Origin: CAZOZP01 sp964584325 | GTDB lineage: Bacteria > Bacteroidota > Ignavibacteria > Ignavibacteriales > Melioribacteraceae | Assembly: GCA_964584325.1 (NCBI GenBank) | Contig: CAZOZP010000008.1 | Coordinates: 1-64,000 of the forward strand | Direction: 5' to 3' | DNA length: 64,000 bases | Shown here: piece after piece, positions 36,777 to 44,636 of the stretch | How positions within the stretch are numbered: the stretch's first letter is position 1 | Layout of the letters: the number at the start of each line of letters is the position of its first letter | Position numbers and translations under genes: made by a program | The notes under the pieces: generated by a model | Seen by the model: the letters and a program-made list of their open reading frames with translations, nothing else | Told to the model about the DNA's origin: nothing | The model's database searches: none

Positions 36777-37913
36777 TCAGCCTTGAAGGAAGTTTTTAAT
36801 TATAATCCCTAGCGGATCAAAATCAATCAGGAAGCCGTCGTGTCCGTGAATAGATTCCAGATCTTTATAAACACCTCTTTTAAGCATAGAAGCAATCTTT
36901 TTCTGTTCTGAAGGCGGATAGAGAACATCTGATGTAATCCCAACCACTAAAGCAGGTAAATCGATATTTCCGAGAACATCATCGGCATTGCTTCTTCCTC
37001 TGGAAATATCGTGAAGATCCATGGCTTTAGAAAGAGTAAGATAAGTATTTGCATCAAATCGTTTGATGATTTTTTCGCCCTGATAATTCAAATAATTTTC
37101 AATCTGGAAAATTCCGTCGGAACCGAAAAAAGAAGCATTTTCAACAACATTTCTGGAAAACTTCATCTGGAAAGAATCAAAACTCCTGTAGCTTATCATG
37201 GCAATTTTTCGTGCAAGAGATAGACCTTTGCGCGGCTGTTCCGAATAATTACCGCCGTTGAATTCAGGATCGTTAGTTATTGCATTCCGGGAGGCTTCAT
37301 TCATTGCAATAGCCCAGGGGGAATGTCCGGCAGAAGTGGCGATGGGAATTAGTGAATCTAGAAACTCCGGAAACATTGCACCCCATTCCAGAACCTGCAT
37401 ACCTCCGAGTGAGCCTCCAACAACTGAATGAAGTTTTTTTACATTAAGTTTATCTAAAAGTTTTTTCTGCACCCTAACCATATCTCTTACTGTTATTACA
37501 GGGAAAGATGCACCGTATCTTTTACCGGTTAAAGGATTAATACTGGCAGGCCCTGTTGTTCCGTAACAGCTTCCCAGAATATTTGTGCAAACGACAAAAA
37601 ACTTATCTGTATTAATAGCTTTTCCGGGACCGATAAGCTCATCCCACCATCCGGGTTTGTTTAAATACATTTCAGAGTAATTTTTCAGGCAGTCAGGTTC
37701 TGACTTCTTGTCCGATTCTATCTGAGAAAGGATTCCGGCAGCATGTGCATTGCCGGTAAGTGCGTGACAAACAAGTACGGCATTAGTTCCTTCGCTGTTT
37801 AGTTTTCCATAAGTACTGTAAGCAGAAGTAACGTTTTCCAGACTGCTGCCACACTCAAGAAGAAGAGGATTGCCTTGATTGAAAAGATCTATTTGTAATG
37901 TTTTAACTTGCAT
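36777..37913 (-). CDS. metX: homoserine O-acetyltransferase
   Basis: This 378-residue alpha/beta-hydrolase transfers acetyl from acetyl-CoA to homoserine, the committed step of methionine synthesis by direct sulfhydrylation. Motifs: CHALTGNAHAAG, the nucleophile elbow VVGGSLGGMQVLEW, and the final Asp/His pair with HGHDGFLID. Family specificity (acetyl versus succinyl) cannot be settled from sequence style alone. The ATG at 37911-37913 (MQVKTLQ) is used because the longer open frame upstream runs through a terminator and a SAM riboswitch. No metY or metB gene is in the window. Confidence 0.93.
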   Translation of the reverse strand: MQVKTLQIDLFNQGNPLLLECGSSLENVTSAYSTYGKLNSEGTNAVLVCHALTGNAHAAGILSQIESDKKSEPDCLKNYSEMYLNKPGWWDELIGPGKAINTDKFFVVCTNILGSCYGTTGPASINPLTGKRYGASFPVITVRDMVRVQKKLLDKLNVKKLHSVVGGSLGGMQVLEWGAMFPEFLDSLIPIATSAGHSPWAIAMNEASRNAITNDPEFNGGNYSEQPRKGLSLARKIAMISYRSFDSFQMKFSRNVVENASFFGSDGIFQIENYLNYQGEKIIKRFDANTYLTLSKAMDLHDISRGRSNADDVLGNIDLPALVVGITSDVLYPPSEQKKIASMLKRGVYKDLESIHGHDGFLIDFDPLGIIIKNFLQG

Positions 37914-37951
37914 AAATATAATTTTGAACCTTTCTTTTAGAATACATTCAA

Positions 37952-37993
37952 AGAAAAAAAAAACCTCTTCAGGTTTAGATTCCGGAAGAGGTT
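37952..37993 (-). terminator. intrinsic terminator of the SAM riboswitch
   Basis: On the minus strand AACCTCTTC (37993-37985) pairs with GAAGAGGTT (37970-37962), followed by a run of T residues. It lies between the aptamer and metX, the expected place for an OFF switch at high S-adenosylmethionine. Confidence 0.9.
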
Positions 37994-38009
37994 TGTATAT
38001 TAAACATCT

Positions 38010-38114
38010 TCTTTTATCTACCCCTTTTACAGGGCAGGAATTAGCACCATACGCAAAAAACGCGGTTGCCAAGGTTTCACAGGGCCTGATCCCTCAACCT
38101 TTCTCGATAAAAGA
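38010..38114 (-). promoter_or_regulatory. SAM-I (S-box) riboswitch aptamer
   Basis: Read on the minus strand, the 105-nt element has a perfect 9-bp P1 stem, TCTTTTATC (38114-38106) with GATAAAAGA (38018-38010). Inside are the family core blocks in order: GAGAAAGGTTGAGGGA, GGCCCTGTGAAACC, TTGGCAACC and GGTGCTAATTCCTGCCC. It binds S-adenosylmethionine and, with the following terminator, should shut off metX. The match was made by eye to the SAM-I consensus. Confidence 0.95.
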
Positions 38115-38165
38115 TAACTCAGATTGTCAAGAAACGAATTTGAACTCTTATTAAATAAGGTTTGA

Positions 38166-38194
38166 AAATTAAAATAAATTAGATATACAGTCAA
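38166..38194 (-). promoter_or_regulatory. putative promoter of the metX riboswitch transcript
   Basis: On the minus strand TTGACT (38194-38189) and TAATTT (38171-38166) are spaced by exactly 17 bp. Transcription would start near 38159, about 45 nt before the aptamer. Confidence 0.5.
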
Positions 38195-38260
38195 GAGAAA
38201 ATTATTTATTTAAATATTATGCATATTTATTAGTAAAAATTAATTTTTACAAAATATAAC

Positions 38261-38291
38261 TTGACAAAAAACCAAACATATTTTAAGTTTG
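38261..38291 (+). promoter_or_regulatory. promoter of the ilv-leu operon
   Basis: TTGACA (38261-38266) and TAAGTT (38284-38289) are separated by 17 bp. The same bases also fit the Bacteroidetes form, TTG then 20 nt then TAAGTTTG (TAnnTTTG). The predicted start, near 38297, gives a 5' leader of about 265 nt before ilvD, with the leader peptide ATG some 25 nt into the transcript. Confidence 0.65.
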
Positions 38292-38321
38292 TACCAATAA
38301 TTTAATAAAACAGCACGGCAG

Positions 38322-38456
38322 ATGAATAAAATCACTACAAATATTGATCAGAGAAATTCAGGCAGTGCTTTGTGCTTTAACCTTCCATCAAATCTGCTTA
38401 TCGGGAAACTAGTACTACTAATCGGCGTGGTAGGAATTATTCTACTTATTGTCTAA
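38322..38456 (+). CDS. putative branched-chain amino acid leader peptide
   Basis: A 44-codon open frame lies directly after the promoter and before ilvD. Of its last 20 residues, 16 are Leu (7), Ile (5) or Val (4), broken only by Gly and one Lys. Four of the Leu codons are CTA, which is uncommon in the neighbouring genes. The stop codon is 9 nt before a stable hairpin. This is the geometry of ilv/leu attenuator leaders, where ribosome stalling at Leu/Ile/Val codons changes RNA folding. Against it: the ribosome site is weak (CGGCAG), and a hydrophobic 20-residue stretch could simply be a small membrane protein. Confidence 0.6.
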   Translation: MNKITTNIDQRNSGSALCFNLPSNLLIGKLVLLIGVVGIILLIV

Positions 38457-38464
38457 ATAAGGTT

Positions 38465-38522
38465 TATCCCGAATTCAAACAAATTCATTGCAAGTATTAA
38501 GTAAGATTTCGGGATAGCCCGA
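38465..38522 (+). promoter_or_regulatory. alternative hairpins upstream of ilvD (putative attenuator)
   Basis: TATCCCGAA (38465-38473) pairs perfectly with TTCGGGATA (38508-38516). Alternatively TCGGG (38509-38513) pairs with CCCGA (38518-38522) in a tight 4-nt loop. The two folds exclude each other. An additional TCGGG inside the leader peptide frame (near 38400) could compete for the first strand. No strong T-run follows, so the outcome could be Rho-dependent or translational rather than intrinsic termination. Confidence 0.45.
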
Positions 38523-38563
38523 GACCCGGTAGTTTATTTGCGGAAATAAATTTTGAGGTTATA

Positions 38564-40252
38564 ATGAGATCTGACTTAATAAAAAAAGGATTTGAAAAGG
38601 CCCCGCACAGAAGTCTTCTTCGTGCAACAGGGGTAATTAAGAGTGATGAAGATTTTAATAAGCCATTTATCGGAATATGTAACTCATATATAGACCTTAT
38701 TCCTGGCCATGTTCATTTACAGGAATTGGGAAGGCTTGTAAAAGAATTTGTAAGAGAAGCCGGAGGGGTTCCTTTCGAATTTAATACTATCGGAGTTGAT
38801 GACGGAATTGCAATGGGACATCTCGGAATGCGCTATTCACTTGCAAGTCGTGAACTTATTGCAGATTCGGTTGAAACAGTTGCGGAAGCACACAGATTAG
38901 ACGGAATGATTTGTATTCCTAACTGCGATAAAATTGTTCCTGGTATGATGATGGCTGCCGTAAGACTCAATATCCCGACAATATTTGTTTCCGGCGGGCC
39001 GATGAAAGCCGGTAGAAAGGCAGACGGAACCAAAATAGATCTTATCTCTGTTTTTGAAGGTGTAGGGAAACACAAAACCGGTGAGATATCCGATGACGAA
39101 CTTAAGGAACTGGAACAGAACGGATGTCCGACCTGCGGTTCCTGTTCAGGAATGTTTACTGCCAATTCAATGAATTGCCTTATGGAAGCACTTGGTTTTG
39201 CACTTCCCGGAAACGGAACCATACTTGCAATAAATCCGGATAGAATAAATCTTTTCAAGACTGCGGCTGAAAGAATAATTGACTTAGTGAATAAAGACAT
39301 AAAACCTTCCGATATACTTACCGAGAGTAGTTTCAAAAATGCCTTTGCTTTAGATATGGCAATGGGTGGAAGTACCAACACGGTTTTACATGCACTGGCA
39401 ATTGCCAATGAAGCGGGTATTAAGTTTAACCTCAGCGAGTTAAATAAAATATCAGCAAATACTCCTTATATATGTAAAGTTAGTCCGGCAACCAATCTTG
39501 TTCACATTGAAGATGTTGACAGAGCCGGAGGAATATCTGCAATTCTTAGAGAAATTTCGAAAGTTCCGGGTGCTATAGACGGAAATCAGATGACTGTTAC
39601 AGGCAAAACTCTTGCTGAAAATATTTCCGGTGCTGAAATCAAAGATAAAGATGTAATAAAAAGTATAGAGAACCCTTATTCCGCAACCGGCGGACTTGCA
39701 ATTCTTTTCGGAAATCTTGCTCCTGAAGGTGCAGTAATAAAGGCCGGTGCTGTTGATCCTGAGATGATGGTACACAGAGGTCCGGCAAGAATATATGAAT
39801 CGCAGGAAGCGGCAGTGGAAGGAATACTCGGAGGAGAAGTTAAACCGGGAGAAGTGGTTGTTATCAGGTACGAAGGCCCAAAAGGCGGTCCCGGTATGCC
39901 TGAGATGCTTTCTCCTACAAGCGCAATAGTGGGTATGGGATTAGGAGCGAAAGTTGCGTTGATAACAGACGGACGTTTTTCAGGCGGTACGCGCGGTGCA
40001 GCCATCGGTCATGTTTCACCTGAAGCTGCCGAAAGAGGTCCGATCGCAGCACTTAAAGCCGGCGACATTGTTGCTATTAATATTCCTGAAAGAAAACTTG
40101 AAGTAGAATTATCGGATGCTGAAATTGAAGCCAGATTAAGAGAGCTTCCTGAATTTCAGCCAAAAATAAAAAAAGGTTATCTGGCAAGGTATTCGCAGAT
40201 GGTTACATCGGCAAGTACCGGAGCAATTTTAAAAACACCGGTTACAAAATAA
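38564..40252 (+). CDS. ilvD: dihydroxy-acid dehydratase
   Basis: This 562-residue iron-sulfur enzyme converts dihydroxy-isovalerate and dihydroxy-methylvalerate to the 2-oxo acids, the third common step of valine and isoleucine synthesis. Cluster cysteines are in IPNCDKIVPGM and CPTCGSCSGMFTANSMNCL; the late motif TDGRFSGGTRGAAIGHVSPEA is intact. Shine-Dalgarno GAGG precedes the ATG. It is the first structural gene of the ilv-leu operon, with ilvB 13 bp downstream. Confidence 0.96.
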   Translation: MRSDLIKKGFEKAPHRSLLRATGVIKSDEDFNKPFIGICNSYIDLIPGHVHLQELGRLVKEFVREAGGVPFEFNTIGVDDGIAMGHLGMRYSLASRELIADSVETVAEAHRLDGMICIPNCDKIVPGMMMAAVRLNIPTIFVSGGPMKAGRKADGTKIDLISVFEGVGKHKTGEISDDELKELEQNGCPTCGSCSGMFTANSMNCLMEALGFALPGNGTILAINPDRINLFKTAAERIIDLVNKDIKPSDILTESSFKNAFALDMAMGGSTNTVLHALAIANEAGIKFNLSELNKISANTPYICKVSPATNLVHIEDVDRAGGISAILREISKVPGAIDGNQMTVTGKTLAENISGAEIKDKDVIKSIENPYSATGGLAILFGNLAPEGAVIKAGAVDPEMMVHRGPARIYESQEAAVEGILGGEVKPGEVVVIRYEGPKGGPGMPEMLSPTSAIVGMGLGAKVALITDGRFSGGTRGAAIGHVSPEAAERGPIAALKAGDIVAINIPERKLEVELSDAEIEARLRELPEFQPKIKKGYLARYSQMVTSASTGAILKTPVTK

Positions 40253-40265
40253 TAAAGGAAATGAA

Positions 40266-41984
40266 ATGAATACTCAAATCAGGAAACTCAGCGGAGCTGA
40301 TATCTTTTTCGAAAGCTTAAGGCAGGAGGGAGTGGAATACATATTCGGCTATCCCGGCGGTGCATTGTTAAAAATTTACGAAAAATTATATGATATAGAT
40401 TTCCTAAAGCATATTCTTGTAAGACACGAACAAGGAGCAACACATGCGGCTGAAGGTTATGCAAAGGCAACCGGAAAAGTTGGAGTAGTTCTTGTAACAT
40501 CCGGTCCGGGAGCTACAAACACAGTAACAGGAATAGCTGATGCATATATGGATTCAGTGCCGATAGTTGTTTTCACCGGCCAGGTTTCTTCACATTTGAT
40601 AGGAAACGATGCATTCCAGGAAGCTGATATTGTCGGTATTACAAGACCTATCACAAAGCATAATTTTCTGGTAAGAAACATACACGAACTTGCTCCTACA
40701 ATAAAAAAGGCATTCTTTTTAGCAGCTACCGGAAGACCCGGTCCTGTTGTAGTTGATATGCCTAAAGATGTTATCAATCAGATGTGTGAATTTGAGTATC
40801 CGGAAAAAGTTGACATAAGAGGTTATAAACCTAAATATCAGGGACATATAAACCAGATTCATAAAGCTGTTGCTGCTATAAAGAAAGCAAAAAGACCCCT
40901 TCTTTATGTTGGCGGCGGTGTAATTATGTCGGGAGCATCTGAAGAACTGAAAACTTTGGCTAAAAAAGGGAAGTTCCCGGTTACTATGACTCTCCAGGGA
41001 CTTGGAGCTTATCCGGGCAGGGATGAACAATCACTCGGTATGCTTGGTATGCATGGAACCTATTATGCAAATCAGGCAGTAAATAATTGCGATTTACTCA
41101 TCTCTCTTGGAGCCAGGTTTGATGATCGTGTAACAGGAAATGTTGAAACATTTGCAAGCAAAGCTTATAAAATTCATGTGGATATAGACCCAACAGCAAT
41201 TGATAAAAATGTAGTTGTTAATCTGCCGATAGTTGGAGACGTTAAAAAAGTTTTAGCAGAAATAAACAATGAAATTGATTCATTCCCCGATTTAACCGAG
41301 TGGTGGGAAATGATTAATTCCTGGAAAGATGAATGTCCGATGAATTATGAAACAACTGACGGCAAACTCAGAACTGAGCATGTAATTGAAAGAATCTCGG
41401 AAAAGACACAAGGGAATGCGGTTATTGTTACCGACGTTGGTCAGCATCAGATGTGGACAGCACAATACTATAAGTTTCAGAATCCGAGAAGTCTTCTTAC
41501 CTCAGGCGGTTTAGGAACAATGGGCTTTTCTCTGCCAGCTTCAATTGGTGCGGCTTTCGGAATAAAAGACAGACCGGTAATTTCAATTAGCGGAGACGGC
41601 GGATTTCAGATGAACATCCAGGAACTTATTACCGCTGTTGCCAACAAGCTTCCGATTAAGTTTATCATAATAAATAATACTTTCCTGGGAATGGTAAGGC
41701 AGTGGCAGGAGCTTTTCCACGCAGAAAAATACAGCTTTACTGATTTAGGCGCTTCCAATCCGGATTTTGTTAAAGTTGCCGAAGCCTTCGGACTCCCGGC
41801 TTTCCGTACTGATAATCCTGATGAAGTTGACAGTTTGATTGATAAGGCACTCAGCATAAATGACAGGCCGGTTCTTATTGAGTTCAAAGTTGTAAAGGAA
41901 GATATGGTTTTCCCGATGGTGCCTTCAGGCGGAAACATTTCGGATATGATTGTTAAAAGATTAAACCCAAAGAGGATGATATGA
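40266..41984 (+). CDS. ilvB: acetolactate synthase large subunit
   Basis: This 572-residue ThDP enzyme condenses two pyruvates, or pyruvate with 2-oxobutyrate. It has the activating Glu in VRHEQGATHAAEGYA, the FAD/middle domain and the ThDP motif GDGGFQMNIQEL...NNTFLG. Length and order are those of the biosynthetic, anabolic form. AAGGAA lies before the ATG. It overlaps ilvN by 4 bases (ATGA), the usual coupling of large and small subunits. Confidence 0.96.
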   Translation: MNTQIRKLSGADIFFESLRQEGVEYIFGYPGGALLKIYEKLYDIDFLKHILVRHEQGATHAAEGYAKATGKVGVVLVTSGPGATNTVTGIADAYMDSVPIVVFTGQVSSHLIGNDAFQEADIVGITRPITKHNFLVRNIHELAPTIKKAFFLAATGRPGPVVVDMPKDVINQMCEFEYPEKVDIRGYKPKYQGHINQIHKAVAAIKKAKRPLLYVGGGVIMSGASEELKTLAKKGKFPVTMTLQGLGAYPGRDEQSLGMLGMHGTYYANQAVNNCDLLISLGARFDDRVTGNVETFASKAYKIHVDIDPTAIDKNVVVNLPIVGDVKKVLAEINNEIDSFPDLTEWWEMINSWKDECPMNYETTDGKLRTEHVIERISEKTQGNAVIVTDVGQHQMWTAQYYKFQNPRSLLTSGGLGTMGFSLPASIGAAFGIKDRPVISISGDGGFQMNIQELITAVANKLPIKFIIINNTFLGMVRQWQELFHAEKYSFTDLGASNPDFVKVAEAFGLPAFRTDNPDEVDSLIDKALSINDRPVLIEFKVVKEDMVFPMVPSGGNISDMIVKRLNPKRMI

Positions 41985-42493
41985 AGCATACAATAACAGT
42001 ACTTGTTGAAAACAGGTTCGGTGCGTTCGACAGAGTTGCCACCATGTTCAGCGGGAAAGGATTTAATATATCCAGTATTTCGATAGGTGAAACTGAACTT
42101 CAGGATATTTCAAGAATGACTATCGTTACATCCGGTGATGATAAAATTATTGAGCAGGTCGTAAAACAGCTTAACAGACTAATTGATACATTAAAAGTGG
42201 TTGACCTTACAGACCTTCCGAAAGTTGAAAGGGAACTGGCTTTAATAACAGTAAGTTATCAGAAAAGTTCTCGTACGGAAATTATGGATATAGCTGAAAT
42301 ATTTCGCGGAAAGGTAGTTGATATCAACAGCAAGACCATTACTCTCGAAGTAACCGGGCCTCCAGAAAAAATTGATGCGGCACGCAATGTTCTTATGCCT
42401 TTCGGCATTGTAGAAATGGCCAGATCAGGTACGGTTGCGCTTAAACGCGGTGAACAGATAACAGCGAAGAAAGAATATACTAACGAAAAATAA
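41981..42493 (+). CDS. ilvN: acetolactate synthase small (regulatory) subunit
   Basis: This 170-residue protein has an N-terminal ACT domain (TITVLVENRFGAFDRVATMFSGKGFNISSISIG) and the C-terminal small-subunit domain (ELALITVSYQKSSRTEIMDIAEIFRGKVVDI). It confers valine feedback on IlvB. Length is typical of the longer IlvH/IlvN form. Confidence 0.95.
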   Translation: MKHTITVLVENRFGAFDRVATMFSGKGFNISSISIGETELQDISRMTIVTSGDDKIIEQVVKQLNRLIDTLKVVDLTDLPKVERELALITVSYQKSSRTEIMDIAEIFRGKVVDINSKTITLEVTGPPEKIDAARNVLMPFGIVEMARSGTVALKRGEQITAKKEYTNEK

Positions 42494-42505
42494 AGAGGAG
42501 AAAAA

Positions 42506-43522
42506 ATGAAGGTTTATTATGACAATGAAGCTTCTCTCGATATGCTGAGAGATAAGAAAATTGCAGTGCTGGGATTCGGAAGTCAGGGACATGCGCATGC
42601 ATTAAATCTAAAAGAAAGCGGTATGAATGTAGCAGTTGGTTTAAGAAAAGAAAGCAAGACCTGGGCTAAGGCAGAAAATGCCGGCGTGAAAGTAATGGAA
42701 ACAGCTGAAGCCGCAAAATGGGCTGATGTAATTATGGTACTTTTGCCTGATCAGACTCAGCAGGAAGTTTACGAAGAATCCATTGCTCCGAACTTAAAAG
42801 AAGGTGATACTCTTGCGTTTGCACACGGATTTAATATCCATTACAAAACAATAGTTCCTCCTGCTAATGTTGATGTTATAATGATAGCACCAAAAAGTCC
42901 CGGACACCTTGTAAGAAGAACATATATTGAAGGTGCCGGAGTTCCTTGTTTGATAGCTGTTCATCAGGATTTTTCGGGTAAAGCAAAAGATATGGCTCTT
43001 GCCTGGGCAAAAGGTATCGGCGGAACAAAAGCCGGTGTAATTGAAACAAATTTCAAGAATGAAACTGAAACAGATCTTTTCGGAGAGCAGGCTGTTCTTT
43101 GCGGCGGTTCGGCAGAATTGATTAAAGCCGGCTTCGAAGTACTTGTTGAAGCAGGTTATCCGCCGGAATTGGCTTATTTCGAATGTATGCATGAAATGAA
43201 GCTTATTGTTGACCTTTATTATGAAGGAGGTCTTACGAGAATGAATTATTCAGTAAGCGATACCGCTGAATACGGCGGTCTTACAAGAGGTCCGCGTGTT
43301 TTCACACAAGTGGCTAAAGAAGAAATGAGACAAATCCTTAAAGAAGTTCAGACCGGACAGTTTGCTAAGGAATGGCTCGATGAATGCAAAAACGGTCAGC
43401 CCAATCTAAATAAATTAAGAGAAGCTACAAAAACTCATCCGATTGAAGAAACGGGAAGCAAACTTAGAAGCATGATGAGCTGGCTTTTCAAAAAAGACAA
43501 GAGAGAAGAGGTAGGTGTATGA
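42506..43522 (+). CDS. ilvC: ketol-acid reductoisomerase (class I)
   Basis: This 338-residue enzyme isomerises and reduces acetolactate or acetohydroxybutyrate. The Rossmann motif GFGSQGHAHALNLKESG and the cofactor loop GLRKESKTWAKAE (Ser/Thr pattern typical of NADPH use) are followed by the knotted helical domain with metal ligands in LFGEQAVLCGG and YFECMHEMKLIVDL. Shine-Dalgarno AGAGGAG. It overlaps leuB by 4 bases. Confidence 0.96.
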   Translation: MKVYYDNEASLDMLRDKKIAVLGFGSQGHAHALNLKESGMNVAVGLRKESKTWAKAENAGVKVMETAEAAKWADVIMVLLPDQTQQEVYEESIAPNLKEGDTLAFAHGFNIHYKTIVPPANVDVIMIAPKSPGHLVRRTYIEGAGVPCLIAVHQDFSGKAKDMALAWAKGIGGTKAGVIETNFKNETETDLFGEQAVLCGGSAELIKAGFEVLVEAGYPPELAYFECMHEMKLIVDLYYEGGLTRMNYSVSDTAEYGGLTRGPRVFTQVAKEEMRQILKEVQTGQFAKEWLDECKNGQPNLNKLREATKTHPIEETGSKLRSMMSWLFKKDKREEVGV

Positions 43523-44619
43523 TATTTAAACTTACAGTCCTTCCCGGAGACGGTATAGGACCTGAAGTTACTTCAGCGGCTATGACAGTTCTTGATGCTG
43601 CAGCTAAGAAGTTTGGAGTGGAAATAGAAAAAAAGGAGCAGCTCATCGGGGGCTGTTCCTACGATAAATATGGAAATCCTCTTACAGACGAAACTCTGCA
43701 AGTGTGCTATGAATCTGACGCGGTGTTTTTGGGAGCCGTGGGCGGATATGCCTACGATTCCCTTCCTCATCACCTCAAACCTGAAGCTGCATTACTTAAA
43801 ATCAGAAAATCACTCGGACTCTTCGCAAATATAAGACCTGCTAAAGTTTATTCAACATTTGCCGATTCATCTTCGTTGAAGAACAATGTTCTTCTTGGGA
43901 CCGATTTCGTTGTACTGCGGGAACTTACAGGCGGTATTTATTTCGGAGAACCAAGAGGATATGATGAACAGCAAGGCTTCAACACAATGGTTTACAGAAG
44001 ACCCGAAGTTGTCAGAATTGCAAAAAAGGCTTTTGAAATTGCGCGAAACAGAAAAAAACGTGTTTTATCAGTTGATAAGGCAAATGTTCTGGAAGTTTCT
44101 CAGTTTTGGCGTAATGTAGTGCACGAAGTTCATAAAGATTATCAGGATGTAGAACTCGCTGATATGTACGTTGATAACTGTGCAATGCAGATTGTAAGAG
44201 ACCCGAAACAGTTCGATGTTCTTGTTACATCAAATCTTTTTGGCGATATACTCAGCGATATAGCCGGAATGATTACCGGCAGTCTCGGAATGCTTCCTTC
44301 AGCTTCAATCGGCGACAAATATGAATTGTACGAACCAGTTCACGGAAGTGCACCCGATATAGCAGGTAAGGGAATTGCCAATCCGGTTGCAGCTATCGCC
44401 TCCGTTGCAATGCTTTTTGAACATAGCCTTCAGATAACTAAGGCTGCGGAACTGATTGACGGAGCAATTGCAAAAACTTTGGAAAAAGGCTTTAGGACAA
44501 AGGATATTTATACCGAAGGAAATTCTACGCTGGTTTCTACCGAAGAAATGACTTCGCGTATTTTGGAAAACTTTGAAGAGTTATATAACGAGCAAGGGCT
44601 TGGAGTATTTACTCTTTAA
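43519..44619 (+). CDS. leuB: 3-isopropylmalate dehydrogenase
   Basis: This 366-residue enzyme oxidatively decarboxylates 3-isopropylmalate with NAD+. It has LPGDGIGPEV at the start, the substrate region LLKIRKSLGLFANIRPAKV, ELTGGIYFGEPRG, the metal site SNLFGDILSDIAGMITGSLG and the NAD motif EPVHGSAPDIAGKGIANP. The order ilvC-leuB-leuA-leuC-leuD places leucine genes inside the valine/isoleucine operon. Confidence 0.95.
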   Translation: MIFKLTVLPGDGIGPEVTSAAMTVLDAAAKKFGVEIEKKEQLIGGCSYDKYGNPLTDETLQVCYESDAVFLGAVGGYAYDSLPHHLKPEAALLKIRKSLGLFANIRPAKVYSTFADSSSLKNNVLLGTDFVVLRELTGGIYFGEPRGYDEQQGFNTMVYRRPEVVRIAKKAFEIARNRKKRVLSVDKANVLEVSQFWRNVVHEVHKDYQDVELADMYVDNCAMQIVRDPKQFDVLVTSNLFGDILSDIAGMITGSLGMLPSASIGDKYELYEPVHGSAPDIAGKGIANPVAAIASVAMLFEHSLQITKAAELIDGAIAKTLEKGFRTKDIYTEGNSTLVSTEEMTSRILENFEELYNEQGLGVFTL

Positions 44620-44636
44620 TAAAAACGGAGACAGTT

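Noticed and set aside
37914..38072. N-terminal extension of metX by 53 residues
   Set aside because: It would translate through the terminator and SAM riboswitch; the homoserine acetyltransferase family starts at the ATG at 37913.
38457..38563. T-box riboswitch upstream of ilvD
   Set aside because: No T-box consensus (such as the GGTGG-containing box) or specifier loop structure is seen; the leader peptide explains the region better.
38833..40005. Antisense frames of 107-191 codons opposite ilvD
   Set aside because: They are shadows of a highly conserved gene, without start signals.
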